Assembly (NCBI GenBank): GCA_964586785.1
Contig: CAZPHS010000027.1
Span: 1-24,841, forward strand
DNA: 24,841 bases
Reading direction: 5' to 3'
From: SZUA-584 sp041656035
Lineage (GTDB): Bacteria; Bacillota; Clostridia; Christensenellales; SZUA-584
The position numbers and the translations under genes are program-made. Positions 15,744-24,841 of this stretch are shown one piece after another (position 1 is the first letter of the stretch; every line of letters begins with the position of its first letter). Under the pieces are notes generated by a model. That model saw nothing but the letters and a program-made list of their open reading frames with translations. It had not been told where the DNA came from and ran no database searches.

Positions 15744-16931
15744 TTATAACTTGGCTATTGCGCTTCCAAAATCCAAAGCTTTAGCTTGAGACTCGTCGTT
15801 AGGATTCCATTGGTTTTTATATCCCTCCGACACAATTTCAAAACCCGCGTTTTCCATTAACTCGTTTAATACTTTTACGGACTCGCCGCTCCAGCCGTAA
15901 CATCCAAAAGCCGCGGCTTTTTTGCCTTTGAATTTAAGCTGTTTCATAAGATGAATAAACCCCGCCGTCGAATGCAAAACGCTGTTTGCCATTGTAGGCG
16001 AACCTATAACTACGGTTTTAGACTTAAAGACCTCGGTTATAACATCGTTTTCGTCGCTTTTGGCAAGATTATAAACTTTAACGACAACGTCCTGGTCTGC
16101 CCGCCTTATGCCCTGCGCTATCTTCTCGGCGAGCAATTTTGTTCCGTTCCACATGGTATCGTAGATAACGGTAATTTGATTTTCCTTATAGTTGTTTGCC
16201 CATTTGGCGTATTGATCGACAATTTGTATGGGATTGTCGCGCCATATAACGCCGTGGCTTGTAGCAATCATATCTATGGGGAGCCCAAGCGCGCTTATTT
16301 TATCAAGCTTATCCCTTAATATAGCGCTGAAGGGCGTCAGTATGTTCGCGTAATACTTGACGGCCTCGTTGAACAGGTCACATTGATCGACCTGATCGTT
16401 AAACATTTTTTCTGTGGCCAAATGCTGGCCGAACGCGTCGTTGCTGAATAGTATATTATCCTTAGTCATATATGTCGCCATGCTGTCCGGCCAGTGCAGC
16501 ATACTCATTTCAACAAAAATAAGCTCTTTTCCGTTGCCTATGTCGATTGTATCTCCGGTTTTAACGACATTAAAGTTCCAATCCTTATGATATTGGCCTT
16601 TTAATGATTTAACCGCGTTAGCGGTACAATAAATCGGTTTGTCGGGTATGCGCTTTAAAATCGCGGGCAGAGCGCCGCTGTGGTCAACCTCTCCATGATT
16701 GGCTATAATAAAATCTATTTTGTTCAAATCAATTTCCTTAGCGAGGTTGTCGGCGAATTCCTCCGCGAAAGGAGCCCAGACGGTATCAATAAGTACCGTT
16801 TTTTCTTCTTGTATCAGATAGGAATTATAAGTTGAACCTTTGTGCGTCGAGTATTCGTTTCCATGGAATTTTTGAAGCTCCCAATCTACTTTCCCAACCC
16901 AGTATACATTGTTTTTCACGTGTCTTTTCAT
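15744..16931 (-). CDS. fprA: Flavodiiron protein (FprA-type oxygen/NO reductase)
   Basis: A 395-residue cytoplasmic enzyme that reduces O2 to water, or NO to N2O, and protects anaerobes. The N-terminal metallo-beta-lactamase-like domain has a full diiron ligand set: His79, Glu81, Asp83 and His84 region (HGEVDH), His145 (LHWPD), Asp164 (SNDAFG) and His225 (TSHGVIW). The C-terminal flavodoxin-like FMN domain starts near residue 250 (VIYDTMWNGT). There is no rubredoxin or other C-terminal extension, so this is the minimal class A form, and its electron donor is not encoded nearby. ATG 16931 has AAAGGAG about 10 nt upstream. It is 36 bp after the small cupin gene and likely co-transcribed with it. 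Confidence 0.95.
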   Translation of the reverse strand: MKRHVKNNVYWVGKVDWELQKFHGNEYSTHKGSTYNSYLIQEEKTVLIDTVWAPFAEEFADNLAKEIDLNKIDFIIANHGEVDHSGALPAILKRIPDKPIYCTANAVKSLKGQYHKDWNFNVVKTGDTIDIGNGKELIFVEMSMLHWPDSMATYMTKDNILFSNDAFGQHLATEKMFNDQVDQCDLFNEAVKYYANILTPFSAILRDKLDKISALGLPIDMIATSHGVIWRDNPIQIVDQYAKWANNYKENQITVIYDTMWNGTKLLAEKIAQGIRRADQDVVVKVYNLAKSDENDVITEVFKSKTVVIGSPTMANSVLHSTAGFIHLMKQLKFKGKKAAAFGCYGWSGESVKVLNELMENAGFEIVSEGYKNQWNPNDESQAKALDFGSAIAKL

Positions 16932-16967
16932 TTGATGATTTCTCCTTTATCAGTTTTTTTACGCGTA

Positions 16968-17282
16968 CTAGTTTTTAGGAGCGGGCGCCTTTACAACGAT
17001 AAGCTCTAAAGTTTCCTCATGCAGGTTTTTGACGTTCATTTTTGTTTGAAACGGAATTTTCAGCAGTGTGCCGTCCTCATATTCATGAATCCGCTGATCA
17101 TTCAAGGCAATGGAAAGTTTTCCGCGAACAACGGTCATATAAACATTCGAATTTGAAAAGTGTTCGGGGAGCCCTTCATCTTTGTTAAACACCATGTGCA
17201 GATAGTGCAGGTTGTCATCGAAAACCACCTTCTCCACAGCCTTCTTGTTACCTCTTGACAGTTTAAATATCTGTTCAACCAT
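16968..17282 (-). CDS. Small cupin-fold protein
   Basis: A 104-residue single-domain protein with a cupin-like pattern: alternating hydrophobic strands, motif-1-like segment around EGLPEHFSNSNVYM...VRGKL, and motif-2-like segment DGTLLKIPFQTKM...N. The usual second His of motif 1 and the His of motif 2 are replaced by Ser/Asn-type residues. His30, His33 and His43 could still bind metal, or the fold could be metal-free. The function is unknown. ATG 17282 is preferred over an in-frame GTG at 17291 because GGGAGG lies 8 nt before the ATG but abuts the GTG. Lying 36 bp before fprA suggests a role in oxygen or redox stress, by association only. Confidence 0.7.
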   Translation of the reverse strand: MVEQIFKLSRGNKKAVEKVVFDDNLHYLHMVFNKDEGLPEHFSNSNVYMTVVRGKLSIALNDQRIHEYEDGTLLKIPFQTKMNVKNLHEETLELIVVKAPAPKN

Positions 17283-17337
17283 AAAACACACCTCCCATTA
17301 AATATATAATATAACGCGTCAGCAAAAGCGGCCGACC

Positions 17338-17365
17338 GCCGGCTTTGCGTTATGCCGGCTTTTTT
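17338..17365 (+). terminator. Terminator-like hairpin on the + strand with no + strand gene before it
   Basis: GCCGGC (17338-17343) and GCCGGC (17354-17359) form a 6-bp all-GC stem around a 10-nt loop, followed by six T (17360-17365). In + orientation this is a textbook intrinsic terminator. The nearest upstream + gene is dacA, 1.6 kb away. On the minus strand the hairpin has no T-run directly after it, although an overlapping fold (GCAAAGC...GCTTTTGC) could act there. Confidence 0.4.
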
Positions 17366-17377
17366 AAGTATTCCCTT

Positions 17378-17401
17378 AAAACGCTCCTTTAAAGGGACGT
17401 T
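17378..17401 (-). terminator. Likely terminator after the topoisomerase A-subunit gene
   Basis: On the minus strand, AACG near 17401 pairs with CGTT near 17380, and CCTTT pairs with AAAGG inside, with a mismatch between the two helices. The U-run is four T. It begins 7 bp after the topoisomerase stop codon. The position is right; the stem is imperfect. Confidence 0.45.
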
Positions 17402-17407
17402 TTTTAG

Positions 17408-19817
<2,410 letters not shown>

Positions 19818-19825
<8 letters not shown>

Positions 19826-21785
19826 GCGATTCCACCTTCTCCCTGTAAAAACTGTCTTCCCGGTTGAAATTGGCGTGCTCTGAAATATAAAGCTTGCGCG
19901 GTTCGGGTTTGTCTCCCATAAGCAGCGTAACAAGCCTCTCGGCCTCCGCCGCGTCGTCAAGCTCCACGCGGTAAAGCTTGCGCCTTGACGGGTCCATAGT
20001 CGTTTCCCAAAGCTGCTCGGGGTTCATCTCCCCAAGCCCCTTGTAGCGCTGAACATTCGCGTCGCCGCCAAATTCCTGACGGGCTGCTTTAAGGTCTGCC
20101 TCGGTGTACGCGTACATCGATTTCGCGCCCTTGTAAACGCGGTACAGCGGAGGACGCCCTATGTATATATGTCCGGCGGTCAAAAGGTCTTTAAAATAGC
20201 GGTAGAAAAAAGTAAGAAGTATTGCGCGTATGTGGGCGCCGTCCTGGTCGGCGTCGGCAAGTATAATTACTTTATGGTATTTTAGGTCGTCCTCCTCAAA
20301 AACGCCGTCAAAGCCTGTCCCTAAAGCCGTTATAATAGAGCGGAACTCGTCGTTTTCTATAACCTGGTCTAGCCGCTTTTTTTCTACGTTAAGCGGCTTG
20401 CCGCGTAAAGGAAGTATCGCCTGAAAACGCCTGTCGCGCCCCTGCTTGGCGCTGCCGCCCGCGCTGTCTCCCTCCACTATAAAAAGCTCGTTCTTTGAGG
20501 CGTCGCGGCCGGAGCAGCTTGAAAGCTTTCCCACCAGAGGAGCGCCCTCAAGCTTGCTGCGCTGACGTTCCAGCTTTTTTGCTTTTGTCGCCGCTTCCCT
20601 GGCTTTTGCGGCTTTTACCGCCTTGCCCACAAGCTCGGTGGCGATAGCGGTGTTGTTAAGGTCGGCAAAAAATAACGAGAGCTTATCCTGCACAATGCTT
20701 TCCATAACCGTTTTAACATCAGTATTGCCAAGCTTGGCCTTGGTTTGGCCTTCAAATTGCGCGTCTTTCATACGCACGCTTATAACGGCGCACATGCCTT
20801 CGCGGTAATCGTCTCCCGAAAGATTGCTGTCGCCCTCTTTAAGCAAACCCGCGGTGCGCGCGTATTCGTTCATCACTTTGGTATGAGCCGCCTTGAATCC
20901 GGATACATGCGTGCCGCCGTCGGCTGTCAATATATTATTAACGAAAGACACTATGTTTTCGTTGTATGTGTCGTTATATTGCAGCGCAATCTCAACGCGT
21001 ATGTCCCCGCGCTCCCCGTCAAAAAATATAGGCGTTTTATGAAGAAGCGTTTTTTCGGAATTGAGGTACTGAACAAAATCCACTATGCCGCCCTTGGAAT
21101 CGAACACTTCTTTTTTGGGTCGTCCGTCTTTTTTAACACGTTCGTCCGTAAGCGTTATTTTAAGGCCTTTTCCGAGAAACGAAAGCACGCGAAGATGCGA
21201 AGCGACGGTATCGTAGCTCATCGATATTGTTTCAAACACCCGCTCGTCCGGCAAAAAAGTGATTTTGCTTCCGCGGTTTTTTGCCGCCCCCGCCGGCTCA
21301 AGCGGCGTCGCGGGGCGTCCGCTTTCTATTTTGCCGCTTTTTACACGGCTTTCAAAACGCTGCGTGTACGCTTTGCCGTTTACATAAACAGTCGCCTCCA
21401 GCCATTTTGAAAGCGCGTTTACGACCGACGCTCCCACGCCGTGCAGACCTCCCGCGTACGCGTAAGAGCCGTTGCCGAACTTGCCGCCCGCGTGCAGCTG
21501 CGTAAACACCACCTCTACTCCGGAAACCTTAAGCTCCGGATGAAGCCCCACGGGTATGCCGCGCCCGTTATCCTCCACCGTTACGGAAAAATCTTCGTGC
21601 AGGGTAACGTCTATTGAATCGGCATAGCCGTTCACCGCCTCGTCAACCGAGTTGTCAACTATTTCCCAAAGCAGATGATGCAGCCCTTTTTGACCTGTGG
21701 AGCCGACATACATACCGGGGCGCTTGCGCACGGCGTCAAGACCTTCAAGCACTTGTATATCTCCGGCGCTGTAATTGCTGGACAT
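19818..21785 (-). CDS. parE: Type IIA DNA topoisomerase subunit B, ParE-like (topoisomerase IV)
   Basis: The 655-residue ATPase subunit has a GHKL domain: EIVDNSVDEA (41-50) with catalytic Glu41 and metal-ligand Asn45, DNGRGIP, and the ATP lid GGLHGVGASVVNALS. A transducer domain with the QTKAKLGN Q-T-K loop follows, then the TOPRIM motifs EGDSAGGS and DADQDGAHI, and the tail QRYKGLGEMNPEQLWETTM. Some segments look gyrase-like (LNVEK), others ParE-like, so the name follows the A subunit. Two ATGs are possible: 21800 has no ribosome site, while AAGGGG lies 6 nt before 21785, so 21785 is chosen. It is translationally coupled to the A-subunit gene through an 8-bp overlap. Confidence 0.82.
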
Positions 21786-21812
21786 AAATATCCCCTTCAT
21801 TTAATCACAAAA

Positions 21813-21840
21813 TGTGGTGTACAAACATCCGTACACCACA
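21813..21840. promoter_or_regulatory. Perfect 10-bp inverted repeat abutting the parE -10 region
   Basis: Arms TGTGGTGTAC (21813-21822) and GTACACCACA (21831-21840) are separated by 8 bp. On the minus strand a TATAAT shares its last base with the outer edge, so the repeat covers the probable transcription start. In RNA it would be a 10-bp hairpin followed by TTTTG. It could be a repressor operator or a 5'-end mRNA hairpin. I do not recognise a known regulator site. Confidence 0.7.
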
Positions 21841-21842
21841 TT

Positions 21843-21871
21843 ATATTACTCTAAAAAGGCGATATTATCAA
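21843..21871 (-). promoter_or_regulatory. Predicted promoter of the topoisomerase operon
   Basis: On the minus strand TTGATA (21866-21871) is 17 bp from TAATAT (21843-21848). An overlapping perfect TATAAT (21840-21845) sits 20 bp from the same -35. Either -10 places the start inside or at the edge of the inverted repeat. The whole 107-bp gap to the dCMP deaminase gene is AT-rich apart from its GC-rich upstream end. Confidence 0.45.
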
Positions 21872-21907
21872 TAGATATTGTGTATATTAAGCGCGGACGC
21901 GCCGGTG

Positions 21908-22357
21908 TCAGCCCTCGTATCGTATAAGCTTTACGCCCGCTTCTTTCAATATTTCCTGCGAAAAAGCGTCGGGGTACGGGTTTTTGTAAACAACGCGCGT
22001 TATACCGGCGTTTACTATCATTTTAGAACATATTACGCAGGGCTGGTGGGTGCAGTAGAGAGTTGCGCCGTCTATACACACGCCTATTTTGGCGGCCTGT
22101 ATGATGGCGTTTTGCTCGGCGTGTATGGCGTAGCACATCTCGTGCCGCTTGCCGGATTCTATGCCGTTTTTTATGCGCAGGCACTCGCCCTTTTCCTTGC
22201 AGCTTTTTATGCCCGCGGGCGCCCCGTTATATCCCGTCGTCAGTATGCGCTTGTTTCTGACTATAACGGCGCCTATATTGCGGTTGTCTTTAAAACAGCT
22301 GGACCATTTTGAAATGGTCTCGGTTAGGTCCATGAATCGCTTATCCCACTTGTCCAT
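21908..22357 (-). CDS. Deoxycytidylate (dCMP) deaminase, ComEB family
   Basis: This 149-residue zinc enzyme deaminates dCMP to dUMP, the precursor for dTMP synthesis. It has the catalytic HAEQNAI (79-85, zinc-ligand His79 and proton-shuttle Glu81) and the PCVIC zinc site (Cys107, Cys110). The dCMP-deaminase-specific TGYNGAPAG (41-49), with the Cys-rich loop after it, separates it from tRNA-adenosine and cytidine deaminases. ATG 22357 has GGAG about 9 nt upstream. It is on the same strand as the topoisomerase genes and may supply read-through, but those have their own predicted promoter. In B. subtilis the homologue is comEB, though no competence genes are visible here. Confidence 0.92.
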   Translation of the reverse strand: MDKWDKRFMDLTETISKWSSCFKDNRNIGAVIVRNKRILTTGYNGAPAGIKSCKEKGECLRIKNGIESGKRHEMCYAIHAEQNAIIQAAKIGVCIDGATLYCTHQPCVICSKMIVNAGITRVVYKNPYPDAFSQEILKEAGVKLIRYEG

Positions 22358-22418
22358 GCTTTACTGCTCCTAAATCGCGCAAAAACCGCGCGTAAAAAAA
22401 TGAACGAGCCCAACGGTT

Positions 22419-22437
22419 GGCGCGGCTTTGCCGCGCC
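22419..22437. repeat. Perfect 8-bp GC-rich stem-loop
   Basis: GGCGCGGC (22419-22426) and GCCGCGCC (22430-22437) are perfect reverse complements around a 3-nt TTT loop. Neither strand has a T-run directly after it. It stands between divergent genes, so an ordinary terminator role is not obvious. Confidence 0.6.
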
Positions 22438-22514
22438 GCCTTTATTTGATAAACCAAATACGGATAATAAAACAAAATATCCGCAACGGTTTTAAGAGGT
22501 CTATAATTATTTCC

Positions 22515-22543
22515 ACGGCAAAACAAAAAGTCCTGCCGTTTTT
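22515..22543 (+). terminator. Terminator-like hairpin upstream of the groESL promoter
   Basis: ACGGCA (22515-22520) pairs with TGCCGT (22534-22539) around a 13-nt loop and is followed by T39-T43. In + orientation it looks like a weak intrinsic terminator. No + strand gene precedes it, so it could end a short unannotated RNA or be chance. Confidence 0.35.
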
Positions 22544-22666
22544 ACCCGAAAAATTTACATAATATAAAATAGAGAGATTTAAAGCGGTTCCCGCATATAA
22601 TGAGAGATATATCAATACAAACGCATACTACGACGGATTCGGAGCTAAAACACGATATTACGGGGT

Positions 22667-22695
22667 TTGCCATCATTTATCTTATATATTATGAT
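22667..22695 (+). promoter_or_regulatory. Sigma-A promoter of groES-groEL
   Basis: TTGCCA (22667-22672) is 17 bp from TATGAT (22690-22695, 5 of 6 matches). The start would be near 22702, directly before the CIRCE element, the classic arrangement for HrcA repression. Confidence 0.8.
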
Positions 22696-22703
22696 AAACA
22701 CTG

Positions 22704-22730
22704 TTAGCACTCAATCATGATGAGTGCTAA
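22704..22730 (+). promoter_or_regulatory. CIRCE operator (HrcA binding site)
   Basis: TTAGCACTC (22704-22712), 9-bp spacer and GAGTGCTAA (22722-22730) match the CIRCE consensus in every base. HrcA binds it to repress the chaperonin operon, and GroESL in turn keeps HrcA active, so heat or misfolded protein releases repression. hrcA is not in the window. Confidence 0.98.
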
Positions 22731-22781
22731 CAACAAAGAAATCATTAAATAAATACTGATAATCTTAAGGAGGTTTTTATT

Positions 22782-23066
22782 ATGTCCATAAAACCATTGG
22801 GCGACAGAGTTGTAATCAAGAGCCTTGAAAGCGAGGAGACCACAAAGAGCGGTATCGTTTTGACAGGCAGCGCCAAGGAGAAGCCGCAAACGGCGGAAGT
22901 TATAGCGGTGGGCCCCGGAGGCATGGTTGACGGTAAGGAAGTAACGATGAGCGTAAAACCCGGGCAGAAGGTTTTGTACTCCAAGTACGCGGGTACGGAA
23001 GTTAAGGTTGACGGCGAGGAGTACATTATAGTGCGCCAGAGCGACCTGCTTGCCACACTGGAATAA
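22782..23066 (+). CDS. groES: Co-chaperonin GroES
   Basis: The 94-residue Cpn10 forms the heptameric lid of the GroEL chamber. It has the N-terminal PLGDRVVIK, the mobile-loop segment around ETTKSGIVLTGSAKEKPQ with its hydrophobic I-V-L GroEL-binding triad, and the C-terminal EEYIIVRQSDLLATLE. The length is standard. ATG 22782 follows AAGGAGG (22767-22773) with ideal spacing. It is controlled by the CIRCE element 51 bp upstream and is 24 bp from groEL. Confidence 0.98.
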   Translation: MSIKPLGDRVVIKSLESEETTKSGIVLTGSAKEKPQTAEVIAVGPGGMVDGKEVTMSVKPGQKVLYSKYAGTEVKVDGEEYIIVRQSDLLATLE

Positions 23067-23090
23067 TCGACTATTAAGGAGGATATATCA

Positions 23091-24722
23091 ATGGCTAAAC
23101 AAATCAAATATGGCGAAGAGGCAAGAAGACTTCTCGAAACGGGAGTTAATCAGCTTGCGGATACGGTAAAGGTTACGCTCGGGCCTAAGGGCAGAAACGT
23201 AGTGCTGGACAAAAAATTCGGCTCGCCGGTTATAACCAACGACGGCGTGACGATTGCTAAAGAGATAGAGCTTGAGGACCCGTTTGAGAATATGGGCGCT
23301 CAGCTTGTTAAAGAAGTGGCGACAAAAACAAACGACGTAGCCGGAGACGGCACGACTACCGCCACGCTTTTCGCGCAGGCTATAATACGCGAAGGGCTTA
23401 AAAACGTGGCTGCGGGCGCAAATCCCATGGGAATTAAAAAGGGTATTTTAAAAGCTACGGAAATTTCGGTAGACAGCTTTAAAGAAATGTCCAAACCCAT
23501 ATCGGGCACCACGGCGATAGCGCAGGTGGCGGCAATTTCAGCCGACGATGAAGAGACCGGCAAGCTTATAGCGGAGGCCATGGAGAAGGTGGGCAACGAC
23601 GGCGTTATAACCGTTGAGGAAAGCAAAACGATGAAGACCGAGCTGGCCGTTGTGGAAGGAATGCAGTTTGACCGCGGCTATGCTTCCGCTTACATGGTTA
23701 CCGACCCCGACAAAATGGAAGCCGTTCTCGACGATCCGCTTATACTTATCACAGACAAAAAGGTTTCCAACGTGCAGGAGATACTGCCAATACTAGAACA
23801 GGTAGTGCAGCTCGGCAAGAAAATGCTTATTATAGCCGAAGAGGTTGAGGGCGAAGCGCTTGCCACACTGGTCGTCAACAAGCTCCGCGGAACTTTCACA
23901 TGCGTTGCGGTTAAAGCCCCGGGCTTTGGGGACAGGCGCAAGGCCATGCTTCAGGATATAGCCATTCTCACCGGCGGGCAGGTTATATCTGAGGAAATAG
24001 GAATTGAGCTGAAAGAAGCGAAAATGGAGATGCTGGGTAAAGCCCGCCAGATTAAGGTGGACAAAGAGAACACCACAATTGTTGAAGGCGCGGGAGACCC
24101 GTCCGAGATAAAGGCGCGCATAAATTCCATAAAGGCTCAGATTGAAGAGACCACTTCCGACTACGACCGTGAAAAATTGCAGGAACGCCTTGCCAAGCTT
24201 GCCGGAGGCGTAGCCGTTATACAAGTAGGCGCCGCAACCGAAACGGAAATGAAAGAAAACAAAATGCGCATAGAGGACGCGCTTGCGGCAACCCGCGCGG
24301 CGGTAGAGGAAGGAATAGTTCCGGGCGGCGGGATAGCGCCGCTTTACGCGGCAAAAGCCGTCGCTAAGGAAATCGCGAAAAGCGAAGGGGATATAAAGAC
24401 GGGTATGCAGATTGTTCTGCGCGCGCTTGAGGAACCGGTTCGCCAGATTGCGTCGAACGCCGGTCTTGAAGGCAGCGTTATTGTGGAGAAAATTAAAAGC
24501 GCTAACGATCAGAACTTTGGTTATGATGTTGCTGTGAACGAATACGGCGACCTTGTGGAAAAGGGCATAATAGACCCGACGAAGGTTACCCGCAGCGCTC
24601 TGCAGAACGCGGCTTCCATAGCTTCGATGCTGCTTACCACGGAGAGCATAGTTACGGATATACCCGAAGAGAAGGCTCCGCCTATGCCGGGCGGCGGCGG
24701 CGGAATGCCGGGAATGTATTAA
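23091..24722 (+). CDS. groEL: Chaperonin GroEL (Hsp60)
   Basis: The 543-residue Cpn60 folds proteins in an ATP-driven double-ring chamber. ATP-binding signatures include the N-terminal TLGPKGRNVVLD (29-40) and AGDGTTTAT (84-92, catalytic-type Asp86). The apical domain carries the usual LEDP...YASAYMVTDPDKM region, and the chaperonin signature AAVEEGIVPGGG lies near 400-411. The tail GGGGGMPGMY is the flexible Gly-Met C-terminus. ATG 23091 follows AAGGAGG (23076-23082). It is co-transcribed with groES and ends at a strong terminator. Even this normally highly expressed gene uses ATA for about half of its Ile codons. Confidence 0.98.
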   Translation: MAKQIKYGEEARRLLETGVNQLADTVKVTLGPKGRNVVLDKKFGSPVITNDGVTIAKEIELEDPFENMGAQLVKEVATKTNDVAGDGTTTATLFAQAIIREGLKNVAAGANPMGIKKGILKATEISVDSFKEMSKPISGTTAIAQVAAISADDEETGKLIAEAMEKVGNDGVITVEESKTMKTELAVVEGMQFDRGYASAYMVTDPDKMEAVLDDPLILITDKKVSNVQEILPILEQVVQLGKKMLIIAEEVEGEALATLVVNKLRGTFTCVAVKAPGFGDRRKAMLQDIAILTGGQVISEEIGIELKEAKMEMLGKARQIKVDKENTTIVEGAGDPSEIKARINSIKAQIEETTSDYDREKLQERLAKLAGGVAVIQVGAATETEMKENKMRIEDALAATRAAVEEGIVPGGGIAPLYAAKAVAKEIAKSEGDIKTGMQIVLRALEEPVRQIASNAGLEGSVIVEKIKSANDQNFGYDVAVNEYGDLVEKGIIDPTKVTRSALQNAASIASMLLTTESIVTDIPEEKAPPMPGGGGGMPGMY

Positions 24723-24745
24723 TTGGTATAAAGAAAAGCCTGCAA

Positions 24746-24777
24746 GGCGGGGGAGCGGAAAGCTTCTCCGCCTTTTT
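24746..24777 (+). terminator. Strong intrinsic terminator of groES-groEL
   Basis: An 11-bp stem, 24746-24756 with 24762-24772, has two G-T pairs and closes on a GGAAA loop. Five T (24773-24777) follow immediately. It begins 24 bp after the groEL stop. Confidence 0.9.
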
Positions 24778-24841
24778 GGTATGTCGGTATAAGCGCGGGA
24801 ACGGCCAAAAACTTAAAGTTTCGCGCCCGCGTTACGCCGCC
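24778..24841. other. Window end, no gene seen
   Basis: This short tail holds a spaced inverted repeat CGCGGG (24794-24799) / CCCGCG (24826-24831) with a small AACTT/AAGTT palindrome inside. It may be the edge of a feature beyond the window. Confidence 0.3.

Larger units (their letters stand above)
22358..22666. other. Intergenic region with hairpins, no gene seen
   Basis: This is the only long gap in the window (424 bp up to groES). Its first third is mixed GC and holds short inverted repeats, including CGCGC/GCGCG near 22376-22392, CCAACGGTTGG at 22410-22420 and the stem at 22419-22437. The rest is AT-rich, with CGGATA/TATCCG (22461-22466, 22478-22483) and a terminator-like hairpin at 22515-22543. 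The only ATG-started ORF on the + strand, about 35 codons from 22600, has no ribosome site. The promoter of the dCMP deaminase gene must lie here, but I cannot place it with confidence. Confidence 0.5.

Noticed and set aside
19826..19960. 45-codon N-terminal extension of the topoisomerase A subunit
   Set aside because: It lies inside the B-subunit gene, is not homologous to family N-termini, and the ATG at 19825 has a proper ribosome site.
20745..21410. 221-codon + strand ORF opposite the topoisomerase B-subunit gene
   Set aside because: The opposite strand encodes an unmistakable GHKL/TOPRIM protein; the antisense product is Arg/Phe/Tyr-rich with no motif.
22600..22709. About 35-codon ORF running across the groESL promoter
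   Set aside because: No ribosome site, and it spans the promoter and part of CIRCE; most likely chance.
24794..24831. Second terminator or operator after groEL
   Set aside because: Six-bp arms with a long loop and no T-run; not enough support, and the window ends here.

Overview
The window looks like chromosomal DNA of an anaerobic low-to-moderate-GC Firmicute, probably a member of the Clostridia. Supporting signs are HPr kinase/phosphorylase, a perfect CIRCE operator in front of groES-groEL, an O2-detoxifying flavodiiron protein, an Fe-S type PurF, strong AGGAGG ribosome binding sites, and the clostridial gene order purE-C-F-M-N-H-D. The species cannot be named from this sequence. Ile codons are very often ATA, even in groEL, although the genes are otherwise rich in GCG/GGC/CGC codons.

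Left part (1-10213, + strand): nagB (glucosamine-6-P deaminase) and a CPBP-family membrane protease form a short unit that ends at a hairpin. A long purine operon follows, purE, purC, purF, purM, purN, purH and purD, with start/stop overlaps or very short gaps apart from 71 bp before purH. A glycerate kinase gene is attached to its end by a 4-bp overlap. The operon covers most of the route from PRPP to IMP; purL/purQ/purS, purB and purK are not in the window.

Middle (10210-17291): a minus-strand group reads Cof-type HAD phosphatase, hprK, ROK sugar kinase and a solute-binding-like protein, apparently a carbon-control and sugar-phosphorylation unit. It diverges from a + strand D-Ala-D-Ala carboxypeptidase gene (dacA type). 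dacA converges on a minus-strand pair, a small cupin plus a flavodiiron protein.

Right part (17378-24841): a minus-strand type IIA topoisomerase pair (B subunit then A subunit, 8-bp overlap) lies downstream of a dCMP deaminase gene. I lean to topoisomerase IV (parE-parC), because the gyrase-defining GyrA box in the first C-terminal blade is degenerate. A 424-bp intergenic region with several hairpins leads to the + strand groES-groEL operon, with its promoter, CIRCE operator and strong terminator.

This is mostly housekeeping DNA. I found no mobile element, CRISPR array, tRNA or rRNA, and no clearly new system. The most interesting points are a perfect 10-bp inverted repeat abutting the -10 of the parE promoter, a lysine at the main quinolone-contact serine position of the topoisomerase A subunit, possible PurBox-like elements before purE, and terminator-like hairpins with no assigned transcript.
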